DNA from: Actinomyces sp. oral taxon 897
Lineage (GTDB): Bacteria > Actinomycetota > Actinomycetes > Actinomycetales > Actinomycetaceae
DNA: 64,000 bases
NCBI RefSeq assembly: GCF_002999235.1
Contig: NZ_CP027236.1
Coordinates: 310,001 to 374,000, forward strand
Direction of reading: 5' to 3'
The number at the start of each line of letters is the position of its first letter. The first letter of the stretch is position 1. This document shows, in pieces, positions 44,738 through 54,176 of this stretch. The position numbers and the translations under genes are program-made. Under the pieces are notes generated by a model. The model saw only the letters and a list, made by a program, of their open reading frames with translations, made no database searches and had not been told where the DNA came from.

Positions 44738-46276
44738 GTGAACCGACGTCTCATGACCGCGCTGACCGCCGTTCTCGGACTGCTGGTGGTGGCGCTGGCC
44801 GTCTGCTCTGCCACAGTGTGGCGTCCGAGCTCCACGGCGCAGGCCACCCTGCCAGGTACGACCGAGCTCCACTACGTCGTCACCCAGCCCGGGGTCCTGG
44901 GCCTGGTGGACTCCGACGTGACCATCACCGCCACCGCGGTCAACCCCGACGAGAAGGCCAGCATCGTCATCGGCCACTCGGCCGACGTGCAGGCCTGGCT
45001 CGCCCAGGACCCCTACCTGTCGGTGACCGGCCTGAGCGACTGGACCGCCCTGACCTCCACGGAGGTCACCCAGCGCTGCGAGACCCCTGAGACCAGTGCC
45101 ACACCCGCTCCTGAGGCCACCGAGGGGGCCACCGCCGGGCAGACGGCAGCCCCGTCCGCCACCCCCAGCCCCTCCGCCACGCCAGGGGCGGACGCCACGG
45201 CGTCGGGTACCGCCACCGCCCAGCCACCGGCCGTTGACGAGAACGGCTGTACGACGCTGCGCAACTCCGGCGCCGACCCCACCGGCTCGGACCTGTGGGT
45301 GACCAGTGCCTCCGACACCGGCCAGACCACCCTGAGCCTGGACGCCACCGACTCCGACCTCGTGGCGCTGGTGTCCACCGACGGCTCCTCCGCCGCCCCG
45401 AAGGTGGCCCTGTCCTGGCCGCGCAACGTCTCGACCCCGTGGCTCATCCCGGGCCTGGTGGTGGGCGCCCTGCTCATCCTCCTGGGTGTCTTCGGGTTCC
45501 TCGTCGACGTCCAGACCCGTCACGCCGAGGCCCGGCGGCGGGCCCGGGCCGCCGAGCGGGCCGCCCGCATTGCCGCCGCCGACGGGGTGAGCACGGCCGC
45601 CCTGCCCCGGGTGGACGACCCCAACCGCGCCCTGACCCGCCGGGAGCTCAGGGAGAAGGCGCGTGCGGAGGCCGCGGGCGAGGAGTGGATGGATCCGCGC
45701 ACCAGGAAGGTCTACGTCGGCGGCCAGGAGGTGCCGACCATCCCGCAGGCCGACGAGGCGGTCGCCTCCGACGCCGCTGCCGACACCGCGGCCTACGGTG
45801 ACTACGAGCCCCAGGAGGGCTACGGGGCCCAGCCTCCCGCCCAGGACGCGGGCCAGGAGACGGCTACCTTCCACCCCGTGGACGACGCCGTCACCTACGG
45901 CGGCTACGAGCCCCAGGAGGGCTACGGGGCCCAGCCCCCTGCCCAGGACGCGGGCCAGGAGACGGCTACCTTCCACCCCGTGGACGACGCCGTCACCTAC
46001 GGCGGCTACGAGCCCCAGGAGGGCTACGGGGCCCAGCCCCCTGCCCAGGACGCGGGCCAGGAGACGGCTACCTTCCACCCCGTGGACGACGCCGTCACCT
46101 ACGGCGGCTACGAGCCCCAGGAGGGCTACGGGGCCCAGCCCCCTGCCCAGGACGCGGGCCAGGAGACGGCTACCTTCCACCCCGTGGCGGACTCGCCGTC
46201 CGGTAACGGGGAGGCCAGCACCAGGCCCTGGGACACCCAGCCGCGGGGCCGTCGTCACGACGAGGAGAACGCATGA
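44738..46276 (+). CDS. Membrane protein with tandem-repeat cytoplasmic tail
   Basis: The GTG at 44738 follows AGGAG. The 512-aa product has an N-terminal helix (about 5-26) and an extracytoplasmic beta-rich domain (about 30-235) with a Thr/Ala/Pro linker and two cysteines (QRCETPE, ENGCTTL). A second helix (about 232-255) precedes an Arg/Ala-rich segment (RRRARAAERAARIAAADG) and a Tyr/Gln/Pro-rich tail. The tail contains four 34-residue repeats. The N-in, C-in topology leaves the repeats in the cytoplasm. I do not recognise the family. It overlaps the next gene by ATGA, so the pair is likely co-expressed, and lies divergent from the coiled-coil gene. Confidence 0.75.
   Translation: MNRRLMTALTAVLGLLVVALAVCSATVWRPSSTAQATLPGTTELHYVVTQPGVLGLVDSDVTITATAVNPDEKASIVIGHSADVQAWLAQDPYLSVTGLSDWTALTSTEVTQRCETPETSATPAPEATEGATAGQTAAPSATPSPSATPGADATASGTATAQPPAVDENGCTTLRNSGADPTGSDLWVTSASDTGQTTLSLDATDSDLVALVSTDGSSAAPKVALSWPRNVSTPWLIPGLVVGALLILLGVFGFLVDVQTRHAEARRRARAAERAARIAAADGVSTAALPRVDDPNRALTRRELREKARAEAAGEEWMDPRTRKVYVGGQEVPTIPQADEAVASDAAADTAAYGDYEPQEGYGAQPPAQDAGQETATFHPVDDAVTYGGYEPQEGYGAQPPAQDAGQETATFHPVDDAVTYGGYEPQEGYGAQPPAQDAGQETATFHPVDDAVTYGGYEPQEGYGAQPPAQDAGQETATFHPVADSPSGNGEASTRPWDTQPRGRRHDEENA
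45794..46186 (+). repeat. 102-bp in-frame tandem repeat, almost four units
   Basis: Units start at 45794, 45896, 45998 and 46100; the last ends early at 46186. Each encodes 34 residues beginning YG(G/D)YEPQEGYGAQPPAQ and ending HPVDDAVT. Units two to four are nearly base-identical, so copy number is likely to vary by slippage or recombination. Confidence 0.95.
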
Positions 46277-47280
46277 TGACGTCCCGCCGGTCCTTCCTCG
46301 CAGGCGCGGGAGCGGCAGCGCTGGCCACCACGCTGGCCGCCTGCTCCCAGGACGTCCCTAGCGTGCCCACCGCCACCGGCACCTCCACGCCCCTGCCGGT
46401 GCTGGACTCCGACCGCCTCACCGAGGCCCTGACCCGGATCCACCAGGGCATTAAGCAGGCCGACGCCTCCAAGGACGCCAACGCCCTGGCCGGCTACCTC
46501 ACCGGCCCGGCCGAGCGGGTCCGCCAGAAGGAGTACGCGGTCGCCACCGCGGTGGGCGACGACTCCCTGGTCCACGTCCTGCCCGACACCACCCAGGCCG
46601 GCGCGGTGGGCCTGACCAAGGACTTCCCCCGCACCGCCATGACGATCACGGAGAAGGACCCCTCCATCGGGGTGCCCTACCTCTACGTCCTCGACCAGGG
46701 CACAGCCCGCGACAATATGAGGATGTGGGCCTGGATCCGCCTGTTCGCCGGGGCCAAGGTGCCCGCGACCGCCACGGCCCTCAAGGGGAGCGAGCAGATC
46801 GACGCCGACTCCACCGGGCTGGTCGCCACCCCCGCTGAGGTCCTGGCCTCCTACGTGGACGCGCTCAACGACCCCAACGGCGCCAACGGCAAGGCCTTCA
46901 CCGACGACCCCGTGCGCCAGCGTGTGGCGGCCGACCGGGCCGTGGACGTCACCGCGGCAGGCAGCATCACGGTCACCGCGAGCGCGGGCACCGACGGCTT
47001 CCGGGGCGTGCGCACCACTGACGGCGGGGCGATCGTGGTGACCACGCTCAGCTTCAACACCGTCTACAGCCGGACGGTGGCGGGCGGGACGCTCAATGTG
47101 GCCGGCTCCGCCGCCAGCCTCCTGGGCGACCCCGCCGTACGCGGCTCGGTCACCATCACCACCGACGTCATGATCGCCTTCTCGGTCCCGGCCCAGGGCT
47201 CCGGGAAGACGGCGTCGGCCCTGGGCGGCGACCTGGTCCTGGCCGCGGCGACCCGTGACGACTCCACCTCGCCGGGCTGA
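46273..47280 (+). CDS. Tat-type lipoprotein of unknown function
   Basis: The start ATGATG overlaps the previous stop. The 335-aa product begins MMTSRRSFLAGAGAAALATT, a clear twin-arginine signal (SRRSFL), followed by the lipobox LAAC at about residue 35, so it is probably a Tat-exported lipoprotein. The mature domain has no cysteines I can assign to a catalytic site. An early helical part (LTEALTRIHQGIKQADASKD, GYLTGPAERVRQKEY) and a later beta-rich part suggest a binding or structural role. The partner is the membrane protein upstream. Confidence 0.72.
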   Translation: MMTSRRSFLAGAGAAALATTLAACSQDVPSVPTATGTSTPLPVLDSDRLTEALTRIHQGIKQADASKDANALAGYLTGPAERVRQKEYAVATAVGDDSLVHVLPDTTQAGAVGLTKDFPRTAMTITEKDPSIGVPYLYVLDQGTARDNMRMWAWIRLFAGAKVPATATALKGSEQIDADSTGLVATPAEVLASYVDALNDPNGANGKAFTDDPVRQRVAADRAVDVTAAGSITVTASAGTDGFRGVRTTDGGAIVVTTLSFNTVYSRTVAGGTLNVAGSAASLLGDPAVRGSVTITTDVMIAFSVPAQGSGKTASALGGDLVLAAATRDDSTSPG

Positions 47281-47398
47281 GCGCGCCCGGCCGCCCGGAG
47301 CGTCCGGCCACCCGGCTGTCCGGCCGCCCGCGCCCGCCTACCCGGCGCGCCCGGGCGGCGTGCGCAACCCCTGACAAACCACCGCAGAGAGAAGACCT

Positions 47399-48334
47399 AT
47401 GAGCATGTTCGGTGCCGTTGACCTGTCCACCCTCGCTCCCAAGGCAGGTGCGTCCGGGGCCCCGGACGCCCCCTCCGCGGCACCTGCCGCCTCCCACCGG
47501 CCCCCGGACGGGGGCGTCCCCGCGCCCCTGGTCGTGGACGTCACGGCGGGGAACCTGCGGGACGTGGCCGAGGTCTCTACCCAGGTCCCGGTCGTCCTGG
47601 TGCTCTACACCCGGCGCTCGGAGCCCTCCACGAAGGTGGCCGCGCTCGCGGAGCGTCTGGTCCAGGACTACGCGGGCCGCTTTGAGCTGGGGCTGGTGGA
47701 CGTGGACGTCGCACCGGAGGTGGCCCAGGCCCTCCAGGCCACCGCCGTGCCCTGCGCCCTGGCCCTCGTGTCGGGCCAGCCCCTGCCTGTCTTCCAGGGG
47801 ACGGTTGAGGAGACCCAGCTGCGCGGGCTGCTCGACCGGGTCCTCCAGGTCGCGGCCTCCCACGGCGTCAACGGCCACCTGGCCCTGGACGGGGACGCCG
47901 AGGCGGCCCGGGAGCCGGAGGAGACCGAGGTGGAGCGTCAGGCGCGTGAGGCCGTGGAGCGGGGTGACTACGCCGCCGCCGAGGAGGTCTACAGGCACGC
48001 CATCGCCCAGGACCCCACCAACGAGTCCCTGCAGGTCGCCCGCGACCAGGTACGACTCATGGCCCGCCTGGACGGCCAGGACCCCCACGCCCTCCTGGCG
48101 GCTGCCGACGCCGACCCCGCCGACGTGGAGGCGGCCCTGGCCGGGGCCGACGCCGCCCTGGCCCTGGGGGACGTTGACGCGGCCCTGGGACGTGCCCTGG
48201 AGGCGGTGCGCTCCCACCAGGGTGACGAGCGTGAGCGGGCCCGCCTGCGGCTGCTGGAGATCTTCGCCCTGGTCGGCACCACCAGTCCCCGGGTGGCCCG
48301 GGCCCGGCGCCAGCTCGCCACCATGCTGTACTGA
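47399..48334 (+). CDS. YbbN/CnoX-like thioredoxin-fold TPR protein without CxxC
   Basis: The 311-aa product has a low-complexity N-terminus, then a thioredoxin fold (about 45-160; PVVLVLYTRRSEPSTKVAALAERLVQDY), with the expected strand LGLVDVDVAPEVAQ and cis-Pro region TAVPCALAL. The CxxC motif is replaced by RSEPS, so it is not a classical oxidoreductase. The rest forms TPR-like helices (ARE AVERGDYAAAEEVYRHAI, LALGDVDAALGRALEAV), as in the co-chaperone YbbN/CnoX. It probably holds or delivers client proteins. It stands alone, with a convergent glgP and a 22-bp repeat array downstream. Confidence 0.82.
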   Translation: MSMFGAVDLSTLAPKAGASGAPDAPSAAPAASHRPPDGGVPAPLVVDVTAGNLRDVAEVSTQVPVVLVLYTRRSEPSTKVAALAERLVQDYAGRFELGLVDVDVAPEVAQALQATAVPCALALVSGQPLPVFQGTVEETQLRGLLDRVLQVAASHGVNGHLALDGDAEAAREPEETEVERQAREAVERGDYAAAEEVYRHAIAQDPTNESLQVARDQVRLMARLDGQDPHALLAAADADPADVEAALAGADAALALGDVDAALGRALEAVRSHQGDERERARLRLLEIFALVGTTSPRVARARRQLATMLY

Positions 48335-48361
48335 GGCTCTCGGGTCTCACGGGTGCCGGGC

Positions 48362-48438
48362 CCGTTCTCACGGGCAATAAGTACCGTTCTCACGACGAAC
48401 AAGTACCGTTCTCGCGGCGAATAAGTACCGTTCTCGCG
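48362..48438 (-). repeat. 22-bp tandem repeat array, site 4
   Basis: A partial unit (48362-48372) is followed by three full abutting units (48373-48394, 48395-48416, 48417-48438) reading A(A/C)AAGTACCGTTCTC(A/G)CG or AATAAGTACCG on the plus strand. It lies between convergent genes, just before a GC-rich terminator hairpin. Confidence 0.85.
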
Positions 48439-48475
48439 ACCGGGGCTCACGGGTGCTGGGTCCGGCACCTCACTA

Positions 48476-48516
48476 GGGCCCGGCGCCCCCGTCACACTGG
48501 CAGGGGCGCCGGGCCC
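48476..48516. terminator. Bidirectional GC-rich terminator hairpin
   Basis: GGGCCCGGCGCCCC (48476-48489) and its exact complement (48503-48516) form a 14-bp stem with a 13-nt loop between the convergent YbbN-like gene and glgP. Confidence 0.7.
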
Positions 48517-48550
48517 CGGGCAGGGCCCCAGGTGTCCGGTAGTCGGCTCG

Positions 48551-50917
48551 TCAGGCGATCGGCTCGGGGTCGATCCTCCAGACCTCGCGGGCGTAGTCGC
48601 TAATGGTGCGGTCCGAGGAGAAGCGTCCCGAGCGGGTGATGTTCACCCAGACTCGGCGCTGCCAGGCGCGGGTGTCGGCGTAGTCGGCGGCCATGGCGTC
48701 CTTGGTCTCGCGGTAGGCGCTGAAGTCGCCCAGGACGTAGTAGACGTCGGCGGGCTCGTAGGAGGGCTCCAGGAGGCTGCGGCGCAGGTCGGCGAACCAG
48801 CCCGAGCCGTTGTCGTCCAGGGTGCCGTCGGTCAGGGCGTCCAGGGCCCGCTTGAGGCCGGGCACGTTCTCGTAGTGCCACACCGGGTTGTAGCTCGCCC
48901 GCAGGGCGGGCAGCTCCTCCTCGGTGGCGCCGAAGATGTAGGCGTTGTCCGCCCCGACGGCGTCGAGGATCTCCACGTTGGCGCCGTCGAGCGTGCCCAG
49001 GGTCAGGGCGCCGTTCATCATGAACTTCATATTGGAGGTGCCCGACGCCTCCTTGCCGGCCGTGGAGATCTGCTCGGAGACGTCGGCGGCCGGGATAATG
49101 TGCTCGGCCGACGAGACGTTGTAGTTGTGGACGAAGACGACCTTGAGGGTGCGGGAGACCACCGGGTCGTTGTTGACCAGCTTGGCAATAGCGTTAATGA
49201 GCTTAATGACGCCCTTGGCGCGGATGTACCCGGAGGCGGCCTTGGCGCCGAAGATGAAGACCCGCGGCGGGACCACCAGGGAGGGGTCCTGCTTCATGCG
49301 GAAGTAGAGGTCCAGGATGTAGATCGCGTTGAGCAGCTGGCGCTTGTACTCGTGGAGGCGCTTGATCTGGACGTCGAAGATGGCGTCGGGGTCGATCTCG
49401 ACCCCCTCGCGCGTCCTGACCCAGGCGGCGAAGTCCACCTTGTTGGCGTGCTTGACCTCGGCCAGGCGGTCCAGGACGGCGTCGGTGGCGGCGTCGGTGT
49501 AGTCGCCCAGGACGGACAGGTCCTTGACCCAGGCGTCCGAGCCGGTGACCTCGTCCAGCAGGGCGGACAGGCGCGGGTTGCACTGGCGCAGCCAGCGGCG
49601 CGGGGTGACGCCGTTGGTCTTGTTGTTGAAGCGCTCGGGCCAGATGGCGTGCCAGGGGGCCAGGGTCTCGCGCTTGAGGATCTCGGTGTGGAGGGCGGCC
49701 ACGCCGTTGATGGAGTAGGAGGCGTAGCAGGCGATCCACGCCATGTGGACCTTGCCGCCGGAGACCGGGGCGATGTAGTCGATGGTGCCCTGGTCCACGC
49801 CGCGTCCGGCGAGCTCGGCACGGAAGCGGCGGTCGATCTCGTAGACGATCTCCAGGATGCGCGGGAAGAGGCGCTCGAAGATGGAGATCTCCCAGGTCTC
49901 CAGGGCCTCGGCCAGCACCGTGTGGTTGGTGTAGGCGAAGGTGTGGCTCACCACGTCCCAGGCGGCGTCCCAGCTCAGGTGGTGCTCGTCCATGAGCAGG
50001 CGCATGAGCTCGGGGATGGCCAGGACCGGGTGGGTGTCGTTGAGCTGGACGGAGTTGAAGTCGGCGAACCCGCTCAGGTCGTCCCCGTGGTGGGTCACGT
50101 AGTTCTCCACGATCTCCTGCAGGGAGGCGGAGCAGAAGAAGTACTGCTGGCGCACCCGCAGGACCTTGCCCTCGTAGGTGGTGTCGTTGGGGTACAGGAC
50201 GCGGGAGATGTCGGCGGTGCGCTCACGCTCCACAATGGCGTCGGTGAAGCGCTGGGAGTTGAAGGCGTCGTAGTCGAACTCCTCCATCGACTCCGCCCGC
50301 CACAGGCGCAGCGTGTTCACGTTCCTGGTGCCGTAGCCGGTAATGGGCATGTCGTAGGGGATGGCGCGCACGGTCAGGTCGTTGTAGGTGACAATGCGCT
50401 GGGCCTCCTCACGACGGATGACAAAGGGGTAGCCCTCCTCCATCCAGGGGTCGGGGTGCTCGGTCTGGAAGCCGTCGGAGAAGAGCTGCTTGAACAGCCC
50501 GTAGCGGTACAGGATGCCGTAGCCGGCCACCGGCAGGTCCAGGGTGGCGCAGGAGTCCAGGAAACAGGCGGCCAGGCGTCCCAGGCCCCCGTTGCCCAGG
50601 GCGGCGTCGGGCTCCTGCTCCAGGATCTCGGAGAGGTTCTGACCGAAGGCGCCCACGGCCTCCTGGGCCTGCCGGACCAGGCCCAGGTTGGTGAGGTTGT
50701 TGAGCAGGGCACGTCCCATGAGGAACTCGGCGGAGAAGTAGTGCTCCATGCGGCCAGCGCGGTAGCGCTGGTCGGTGGTGTACCAGTTGTCCGCGATGGC
50801 GTCCACGACGGCGGCGGACAGGCCCTGCCAGACCTCCATCTGGGTCGAGGCCTCGGCGGGGTGACCAGAGACGGATCGCACCGCGGAGGGGACGGTCGTC
50901 ACCAGGTTCTGCGTCAT
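48551..50917 (-). CDS. glgP: Glycogen/maltodextrin phosphorylase
   Basis: The 788-aa product is a GT35 alpha-glucan phosphorylase that releases glucose-1-phosphate from glycogen or maltodextrin with pyridoxal phosphate. It has ALGNGGLGRLAACFLDS in the N-terminal part and the substrate region RRWLRQCNPRLSALL. The C-terminal PLP site is in KEASGTSNMKFMMNGALTLG, with the cofactor lysine after SNM. The length is close to that of typical bacterial GlgP/MalP (about 800 aa). The ATG follows AAGGGAAG on the minus strand. It appears monocistronic, with a terminator after it. Confidence 0.96.
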   Translation of the reverse strand: MTQNLVTTVPSAVRSVSGHPAEASTQMEVWQGLSAAVVDAIADNWYTTDQRYRAGRMEHYFSAEFLMGRALLNNLTNLGLVRQAQEAVGAFGQNLSEILEQEPDAALGNGGLGRLAACFLDSCATLDLPVAGYGILYRYGLFKQLFSDGFQTEHPDPWMEEGYPFVIRREEAQRIVTYNDLTVRAIPYDMPITGYGTRNVNTLRLWRAESMEEFDYDAFNSQRFTDAIVERERTADISRVLYPNDTTYEGKVLRVRQQYFFCSASLQEIVENYVTHHGDDLSGFADFNSVQLNDTHPVLAIPELMRLLMDEHHLSWDAAWDVVSHTFAYTNHTVLAEALETWEISIFERLFPRILEIVYEIDRRFRAELAGRGVDQGTIDYIAPVSGGKVHMAWIACYASYSINGVAALHTEILKRETLAPWHAIWPERFNNKTNGVTPRRWLRQCNPRLSALLDEVTGSDAWVKDLSVLGDYTDAATDAVLDRLAEVKHANKVDFAAWVRTREGVEIDPDAIFDVQIKRLHEYKRQLLNAIYILDLYFRMKQDPSLVVPPRVFIFGAKAASGYIRAKGVIKLINAIAKLVNNDPVVSRTLKVVFVHNYNVSSAEHIIPAADVSEQISTAGKEASGTSNMKFMMNGALTLGTLDGANVEILDAVGADNAYIFGATEEELPALRASYNPVWHYENVPGLKRALDALTDGTLDDNGSGWFADLRRSLLEPSYEPADVYYVLGDFSAYRETKDAMAADYADTRAWQRRVWVNITRSGRFSSDRTISDYAREVWRIDPEPIA

Positions 50918-51160
50918 ACTTGCTTCCCTTGTCGGTTATGCGGTGGCCGGTTGCCAAGGAACTGAGCAACGGCTGAAACAACGTGCGTCACCAGGAGGGC
51001 ACAGGCATGGGCTGCGGGGCCCAGACGCGCACTCCTGCGAGCCGTTCCTCAGCGTACCGGCTGTTCTCGGGGCCCGCATGCCGACAGCGGCCAGCTGGCT
51101 CCTGGTGGGGGCGGGTGCGCCGGCCCCTGCCCTAAGGACGCCCACCTGTAGAGTGGGGCC

Positions 51161-51226
51161 ATGAGTCTGCCTGTATCCGCCCGCCCGGATCCGGCCGGGC
51201 CCGCCTCCCGACCCGTGCCTGGCTGA
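51161..51226 (+). other. Short 21-codon frame upstream of, and in frame with, the next gene
   Basis: An ATG at 51161, 6 nt after TAGAGT (a good leaderless -10), opens a frame that stops at TGA 51224-51226. The frame continues after the stop into the membrane protein at 51278. It may be a leader peptide, or the natural 5' part of that gene with a nonsense change (TGG to TGA would restore Trp) or a sequencing error. Confidence 0.35.
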
Positions 51227-51277
51227 CTCCGCTCCTGCTACCACTGCCAGATCCCGCTGCTGGTTATCTGGCCGCTC

Positions 51278-51712
51278 ATGCCTTCCTTTGGGCGCATGCT
51301 CCTGGGCTCCGGGGGGTGGATGACCCTGTTCGCGCTGTTCTACATGCTCCCCTTCCTGCTGTGCGCCCACGGGCTCGTCCTCGTCCTGACCTGGGCCCGG
51401 GCCCGCCGGGTGGGCTGCGACGCCATGGGGGCGGTCACCGGCGCCTTCTACCTGGTCTACGTCGTCTCCTTCTTCGTCCTGTGCCTGGCCATGCCCGACG
51501 CCTCCGACGCCAGCGCGACCCCCTCGGTCCTGGGCCGGGCCGGGCTGAGCGCCTCCGTGAGCGACGGCATCGCCTTTGCCGCCCTCGTCCTCAGCGCCGT
51601 CTGCCTGGCGGGGTGCCTGGTGGCGGCCGTCACCGGGCTGGTCCTGGCGGTCCGCCACGGGAGCCACACCACAGCCCCCGGGCGTCTCCCGCCGCGAGAC
51701 GCCCGGGGGTAG
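51278..51712 (+). CDS. Small membrane protein, possibly 5'-truncated
   Basis: From the ATG at 51278 the product is 144 aa with three hydrophobic helices (about 14-36, 46-70 and 96-122) and cysteines in the first and last. No family is recognised. The start is doubtful: no ribosome site precedes it, and the same frame runs back to 51161 with only the TGA at 51224 between. The residues lost would include [14 protein letters not shown], which looks like part of a first helix. It ends 17 bp before ispG, whose possible leaderless promoter overlaps its end. Confidence 0.55.
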   Translation: MPSFGRMLLGSGGWMTLFALFYMLPFLLCAHGLVLVLTWARARRVGCDAMGAVTGAFYLVYVVSFFVLCLAMPDASDASATPSVLGRAGLSASVSDGIAFAALVLSAVCLAGCLVAAVTGLVLAVRHGSHTTAPGRLPPRDARG

Positions 51713-51729
51713 GTGCCATACTGGGCGGC

Positions 51730-52908
51730 GTGACTGACACGATCTCCCTTGGTATCCCTGCCGTCCGTGAAGTCCGCCCCGTCCTCGGAGAACGCCGGCC
51801 CACCCGTCGCATCCAGGTCGGCGACGTGGCCGTAGGGGGCGGGGCTCCCGTCTCCGTTCAGTCCATGACCACCACCAAGACCCACGACATCGGCTCCACC
51901 CTCCAGCAGATCGCCGAGCTCACCGCCGCCGGCTGCGACATTGTGCGCGTGGCCTGCCCCACGGACAAGGACGCCGCCGCCCTGCCGGTCATTGCCAAGC
52001 AGTCGCGCATCCCGGTGATCGCTGACATCCACTTCAACCCCAAGTACGTCTTCGCCGCCATTAAGGCCGGCTGCGGGGCGGTGCGCGTCAACCCCGGCAA
52101 TATCCGCAAGTTCGACGACCAGGTCGCCGCCATCTGCAAGGCCGCCTCCGACCACGGGGTCTCCCTGCGCATTGGCGTCAACGCCGGCTCCCTGGACCGG
52201 CGCCTGCTCAAGAAGTACGGCAAGGCCACCCCCGAGGCCCTGGTGGAGTCCGCCACCTGGGAGGCCGGCCTGTTCGAGGAGAACGACTTCCACGACTTCA
52301 AGATCTCTGTCAAGCACCACGACGTGGTCACCATGGTCCAGGCCTACCGGCTCCTGAGCGAGAAGGGCGACTGGCCCCTGCACCTGGGGGTCACCGAGGC
52401 CGGCCCCGCCTTCCAGGGCACCATCAAGTCCGCGGCGGCCTTCGGCACCCTCCTGGCCGAGGGGATCGGCGACACCATCCGCGTGTCCCTGTCCGCCCCG
52501 CCGGTGGAGGAGGTCAAGGTCGGCACCAAGCTCCTGGAGTTCATGGGCCTGCGCGAGCGCAAGCTGGAGATCGTCTCCTGCCCCTCGTGCGGGCGCGCCC
52601 AGGTGGACGTGTGGACCCTGGCGGAGTCCGTCGAGGACGGGCTCAAGGACATTACCGCCCCCCTGCGCGTGGCCGTCATGGGGTGCGTCGTCAACGGCCC
52701 CGGTGAGGCCCGGGAGGCCGACCTGGGCTGCGCCTCGGGCAACGGCAAGGGCCAGATCTTCGTGGCGGGCAAGGTGGTGGAGACCGTCCCGGAGAGCCAG
52801 GTGGTCGAGACCCTCCTGCGGCACGCCCGGGAGATGGCCGACCAGATGAGGGACGAGCTCGGCGAGGAGGCCCTGGAGGGCACCCGTCCGCAGGTCGTGC
52901 CCGTCTGA
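51730..52908 (+). CDS. ispG: 4-hydroxy-3-methylbut-2-en-1-yl diphosphate synthase (IspG/GcpE)
   Basis: The GTG at 51730 starts a 392-aa product with [17 protein letters not shown]...[22 protein letters not shown]. IspG reduces MEcPP to HMBPP in the MEP isoprenoid pathway with a 4Fe-4S cluster. The cluster cysteines are visible in [11 protein letters not shown] and [17 protein letters not shown], and the TIM-barrel strands include [11 protein letters not shown] and [10 protein letters not shown]. It lacks the extra domain of plant and some bacterial forms. CATACT 7 nt before the GTG suggests a leaderless transcript. It is notable beside the mevalonate genes at 55952-60046. Confidence 0.96.
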   Translation: MTDTISLGIPAVREVRPVLGERRPTRRIQVGDVAVGGGAPVSVQSMTTTKTHDIGSTLQQIAELTAAGCDIVRVACPTDKDAAALPVIAKQSRIPVIADIHFNPKYVFAAIKAGCGAVRVNPGNIRKFDDQVAAICKAASDHGVSLRIGVNAGSLDRRLLKKYGKATPEALVESATWEAGLFEENDFHDFKISVKHHDVVTMVQAYRLLSEKGDWPLHLGVTEAGPAFQGTIKSAAAFGTLLAEGIGDTIRVSLSAPPVEEVKVGTKLLEFMGLRERKLEIVSCPSCGRAQVDVWTLAESVEDGLKDITAPLRVAVMGCVVNGPGEAREADLGCASGNGKGQIFVAGKVVETVPESQVVETLLRHAREMADQMRDELGEEALEGTRPQVVPV

Positions 52909-52970
52909 GGCCGACGGTGGCCGACGGGGGCGGGAGCCCACGTCCCCTCCCGGCGCCTAGGACCGCCCCC

Positions 52971-53927
52971 GTGCTCCGACGCAACCGCCGCATTACCGCC
53001 GTCCCGCCCGACCGGCGTGAGGGCCTGGTGCGTCTGTGCGCCCTCGACCCCGTCGAGGGGGTCTCCCTGGCCCACCAGCTCACCCGCTGGGAGAGGTGGG
53101 GCCGGGGGGACGTCGTGGTGACCGGCACCCTGGACGCCCCCACCGCCGGGGCGTGGGCCACCGGCTCCCTCATGGTCTACGGCCTGGCCCCCCGCCCCGG
53201 CCTCGGGCACGCCGGCGCCGACCCGCAGGACGTACGGGCCCTGGCTGAGCACGCCCGGGGCCGCATGGTGCGGCGGGGTGCGGTCTCCGGCCCGCGGAGG
53301 GACGTCGAGGCCGTCTGGGGGCCGCTGTCCGAGGCGGGCCTGACGGCCCGTGAGGCCCGCTGGAACCAGCCGCTCCTCCTGGCGCCCCGTGCCGCCGAGG
53401 GGCTCCTGGCCGCCCAGCTGCGGCGTCGGCCCCACCTGGGGTGGGTCGGGGCGGGGACCCGGGCCGCGGTCCCGGCTGAGGACGCCCTGGTCCAGCCCGC
53501 CGCCGCCGCCATGTTCCGCGAGGAGGTCGGCTACGACCCGGCCTGCTCGGGCCGTGCCTTCGCCCGGCACATCTCCTGGCTCGTGGGCAGCGGACGCGGC
53601 TACGTCCTGCTCGACGACGGCCAGGGCGGCCCCGCGGCCCCCGGGGGTCCTGCCGCGGTGGCCTTCAAGGCCGACGTGGGCAGCCTGTGGCGCTCGCCCT
53701 CCGGGGCCGTGGCCCAGCTCACCGGGGTGTGGACCCGGCCGGACCTGCGTGGGCGGGGTATCGGGACGGTGGCCCTGGCGGCGGTGGTGGACGCGGTGCG
53801 CGCCGACCACGTGGGGCCTGACGGGGTGGTGAGCCTGTACGCCAACGACTTCAACGCCCCGGCCCTGGGGCTGTACCGGTCCCTGGGGTTCACCCGGCAC
53901 GGCACCTTCGCCACGATCCTGCTGTAA
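52971..53927 (+). CDS. GNAT acetyltransferase with N-terminal DUF4081-like domain
   Basis: I use the GTG at 52971 (AGGA 9 nt upstream; product VLRRNRRITAV, 318 aa). A GTG at 52917 in the same frame would add 18 residues. The first half resembles the DUF4081 domain found before GNAT domains in actinobacteria. The second half has the acetyl-CoA loop VWTRPDLRGRGIGTVALAAV and the late YANDFNAPALGLYRSLGF, both GNAT motifs. The substrate is unknown. It follows ispG by about 60 bp, an arrangement common in actinobacteria. Confidence 0.85.
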   Translation: MLRRNRRITAVPPDRREGLVRLCALDPVEGVSLAHQLTRWERWGRGDVVVTGTLDAPTAGAWATGSLMVYGLAPRPGLGHAGADPQDVRALAEHARGRMVRRGAVSGPRRDVEAVWGPLSEAGLTAREARWNQPLLLAPRAAEGLLAAQLRRRPHLGWVGAGTRAAVPAEDALVQPAAAAMFREEVGYDPACSGRAFARHISWLVGSGRGYVLLDDGQGGPAAPGGPAAVAFKADVGSLWRSPSGAVAQLTGVWTRPDLRGRGIGTVALAAVVDAVRADHVGPDGVVSLYANDFNAPALGLYRSLGFTRHGTFATILL

Positions 53928-54176
53928 GGCCCCCACGCGCCCTCCGGGGTCTGGCCCGGGGGTGGAGACGGCGTCCAGGCCGCAGGCCCTCCGGGGCCCT
54001 GGCCTAGGCGCGCCCGTGCTCCACCGGGCCCACCACCGTCATCGACCTCACCCCTGGCCTAGGCGCGCTTATAAGGTCCCGGCACGCCCTGGCCCGGGCA
54101 CCGGGGCGGGTCCCCTACCCGCCAGTGGCGCACAGCACGTGGCACCCTCGGGGGAACTCGCATAGCATCACCCGAC

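Noticed and set aside
44486..46258. Upstream extension of the coiled-coil gene on the minus strand
   Set aside because: It lies antisense to the repeat-containing membrane protein, and the GGAGGAG site fixes the start at 44485.
48875..50965. Plus-strand frame (696 codons) opposite glgP
   Set aside because: Shadow of glgP, with no start signal and a Val/Gly/Asp-biased composition.
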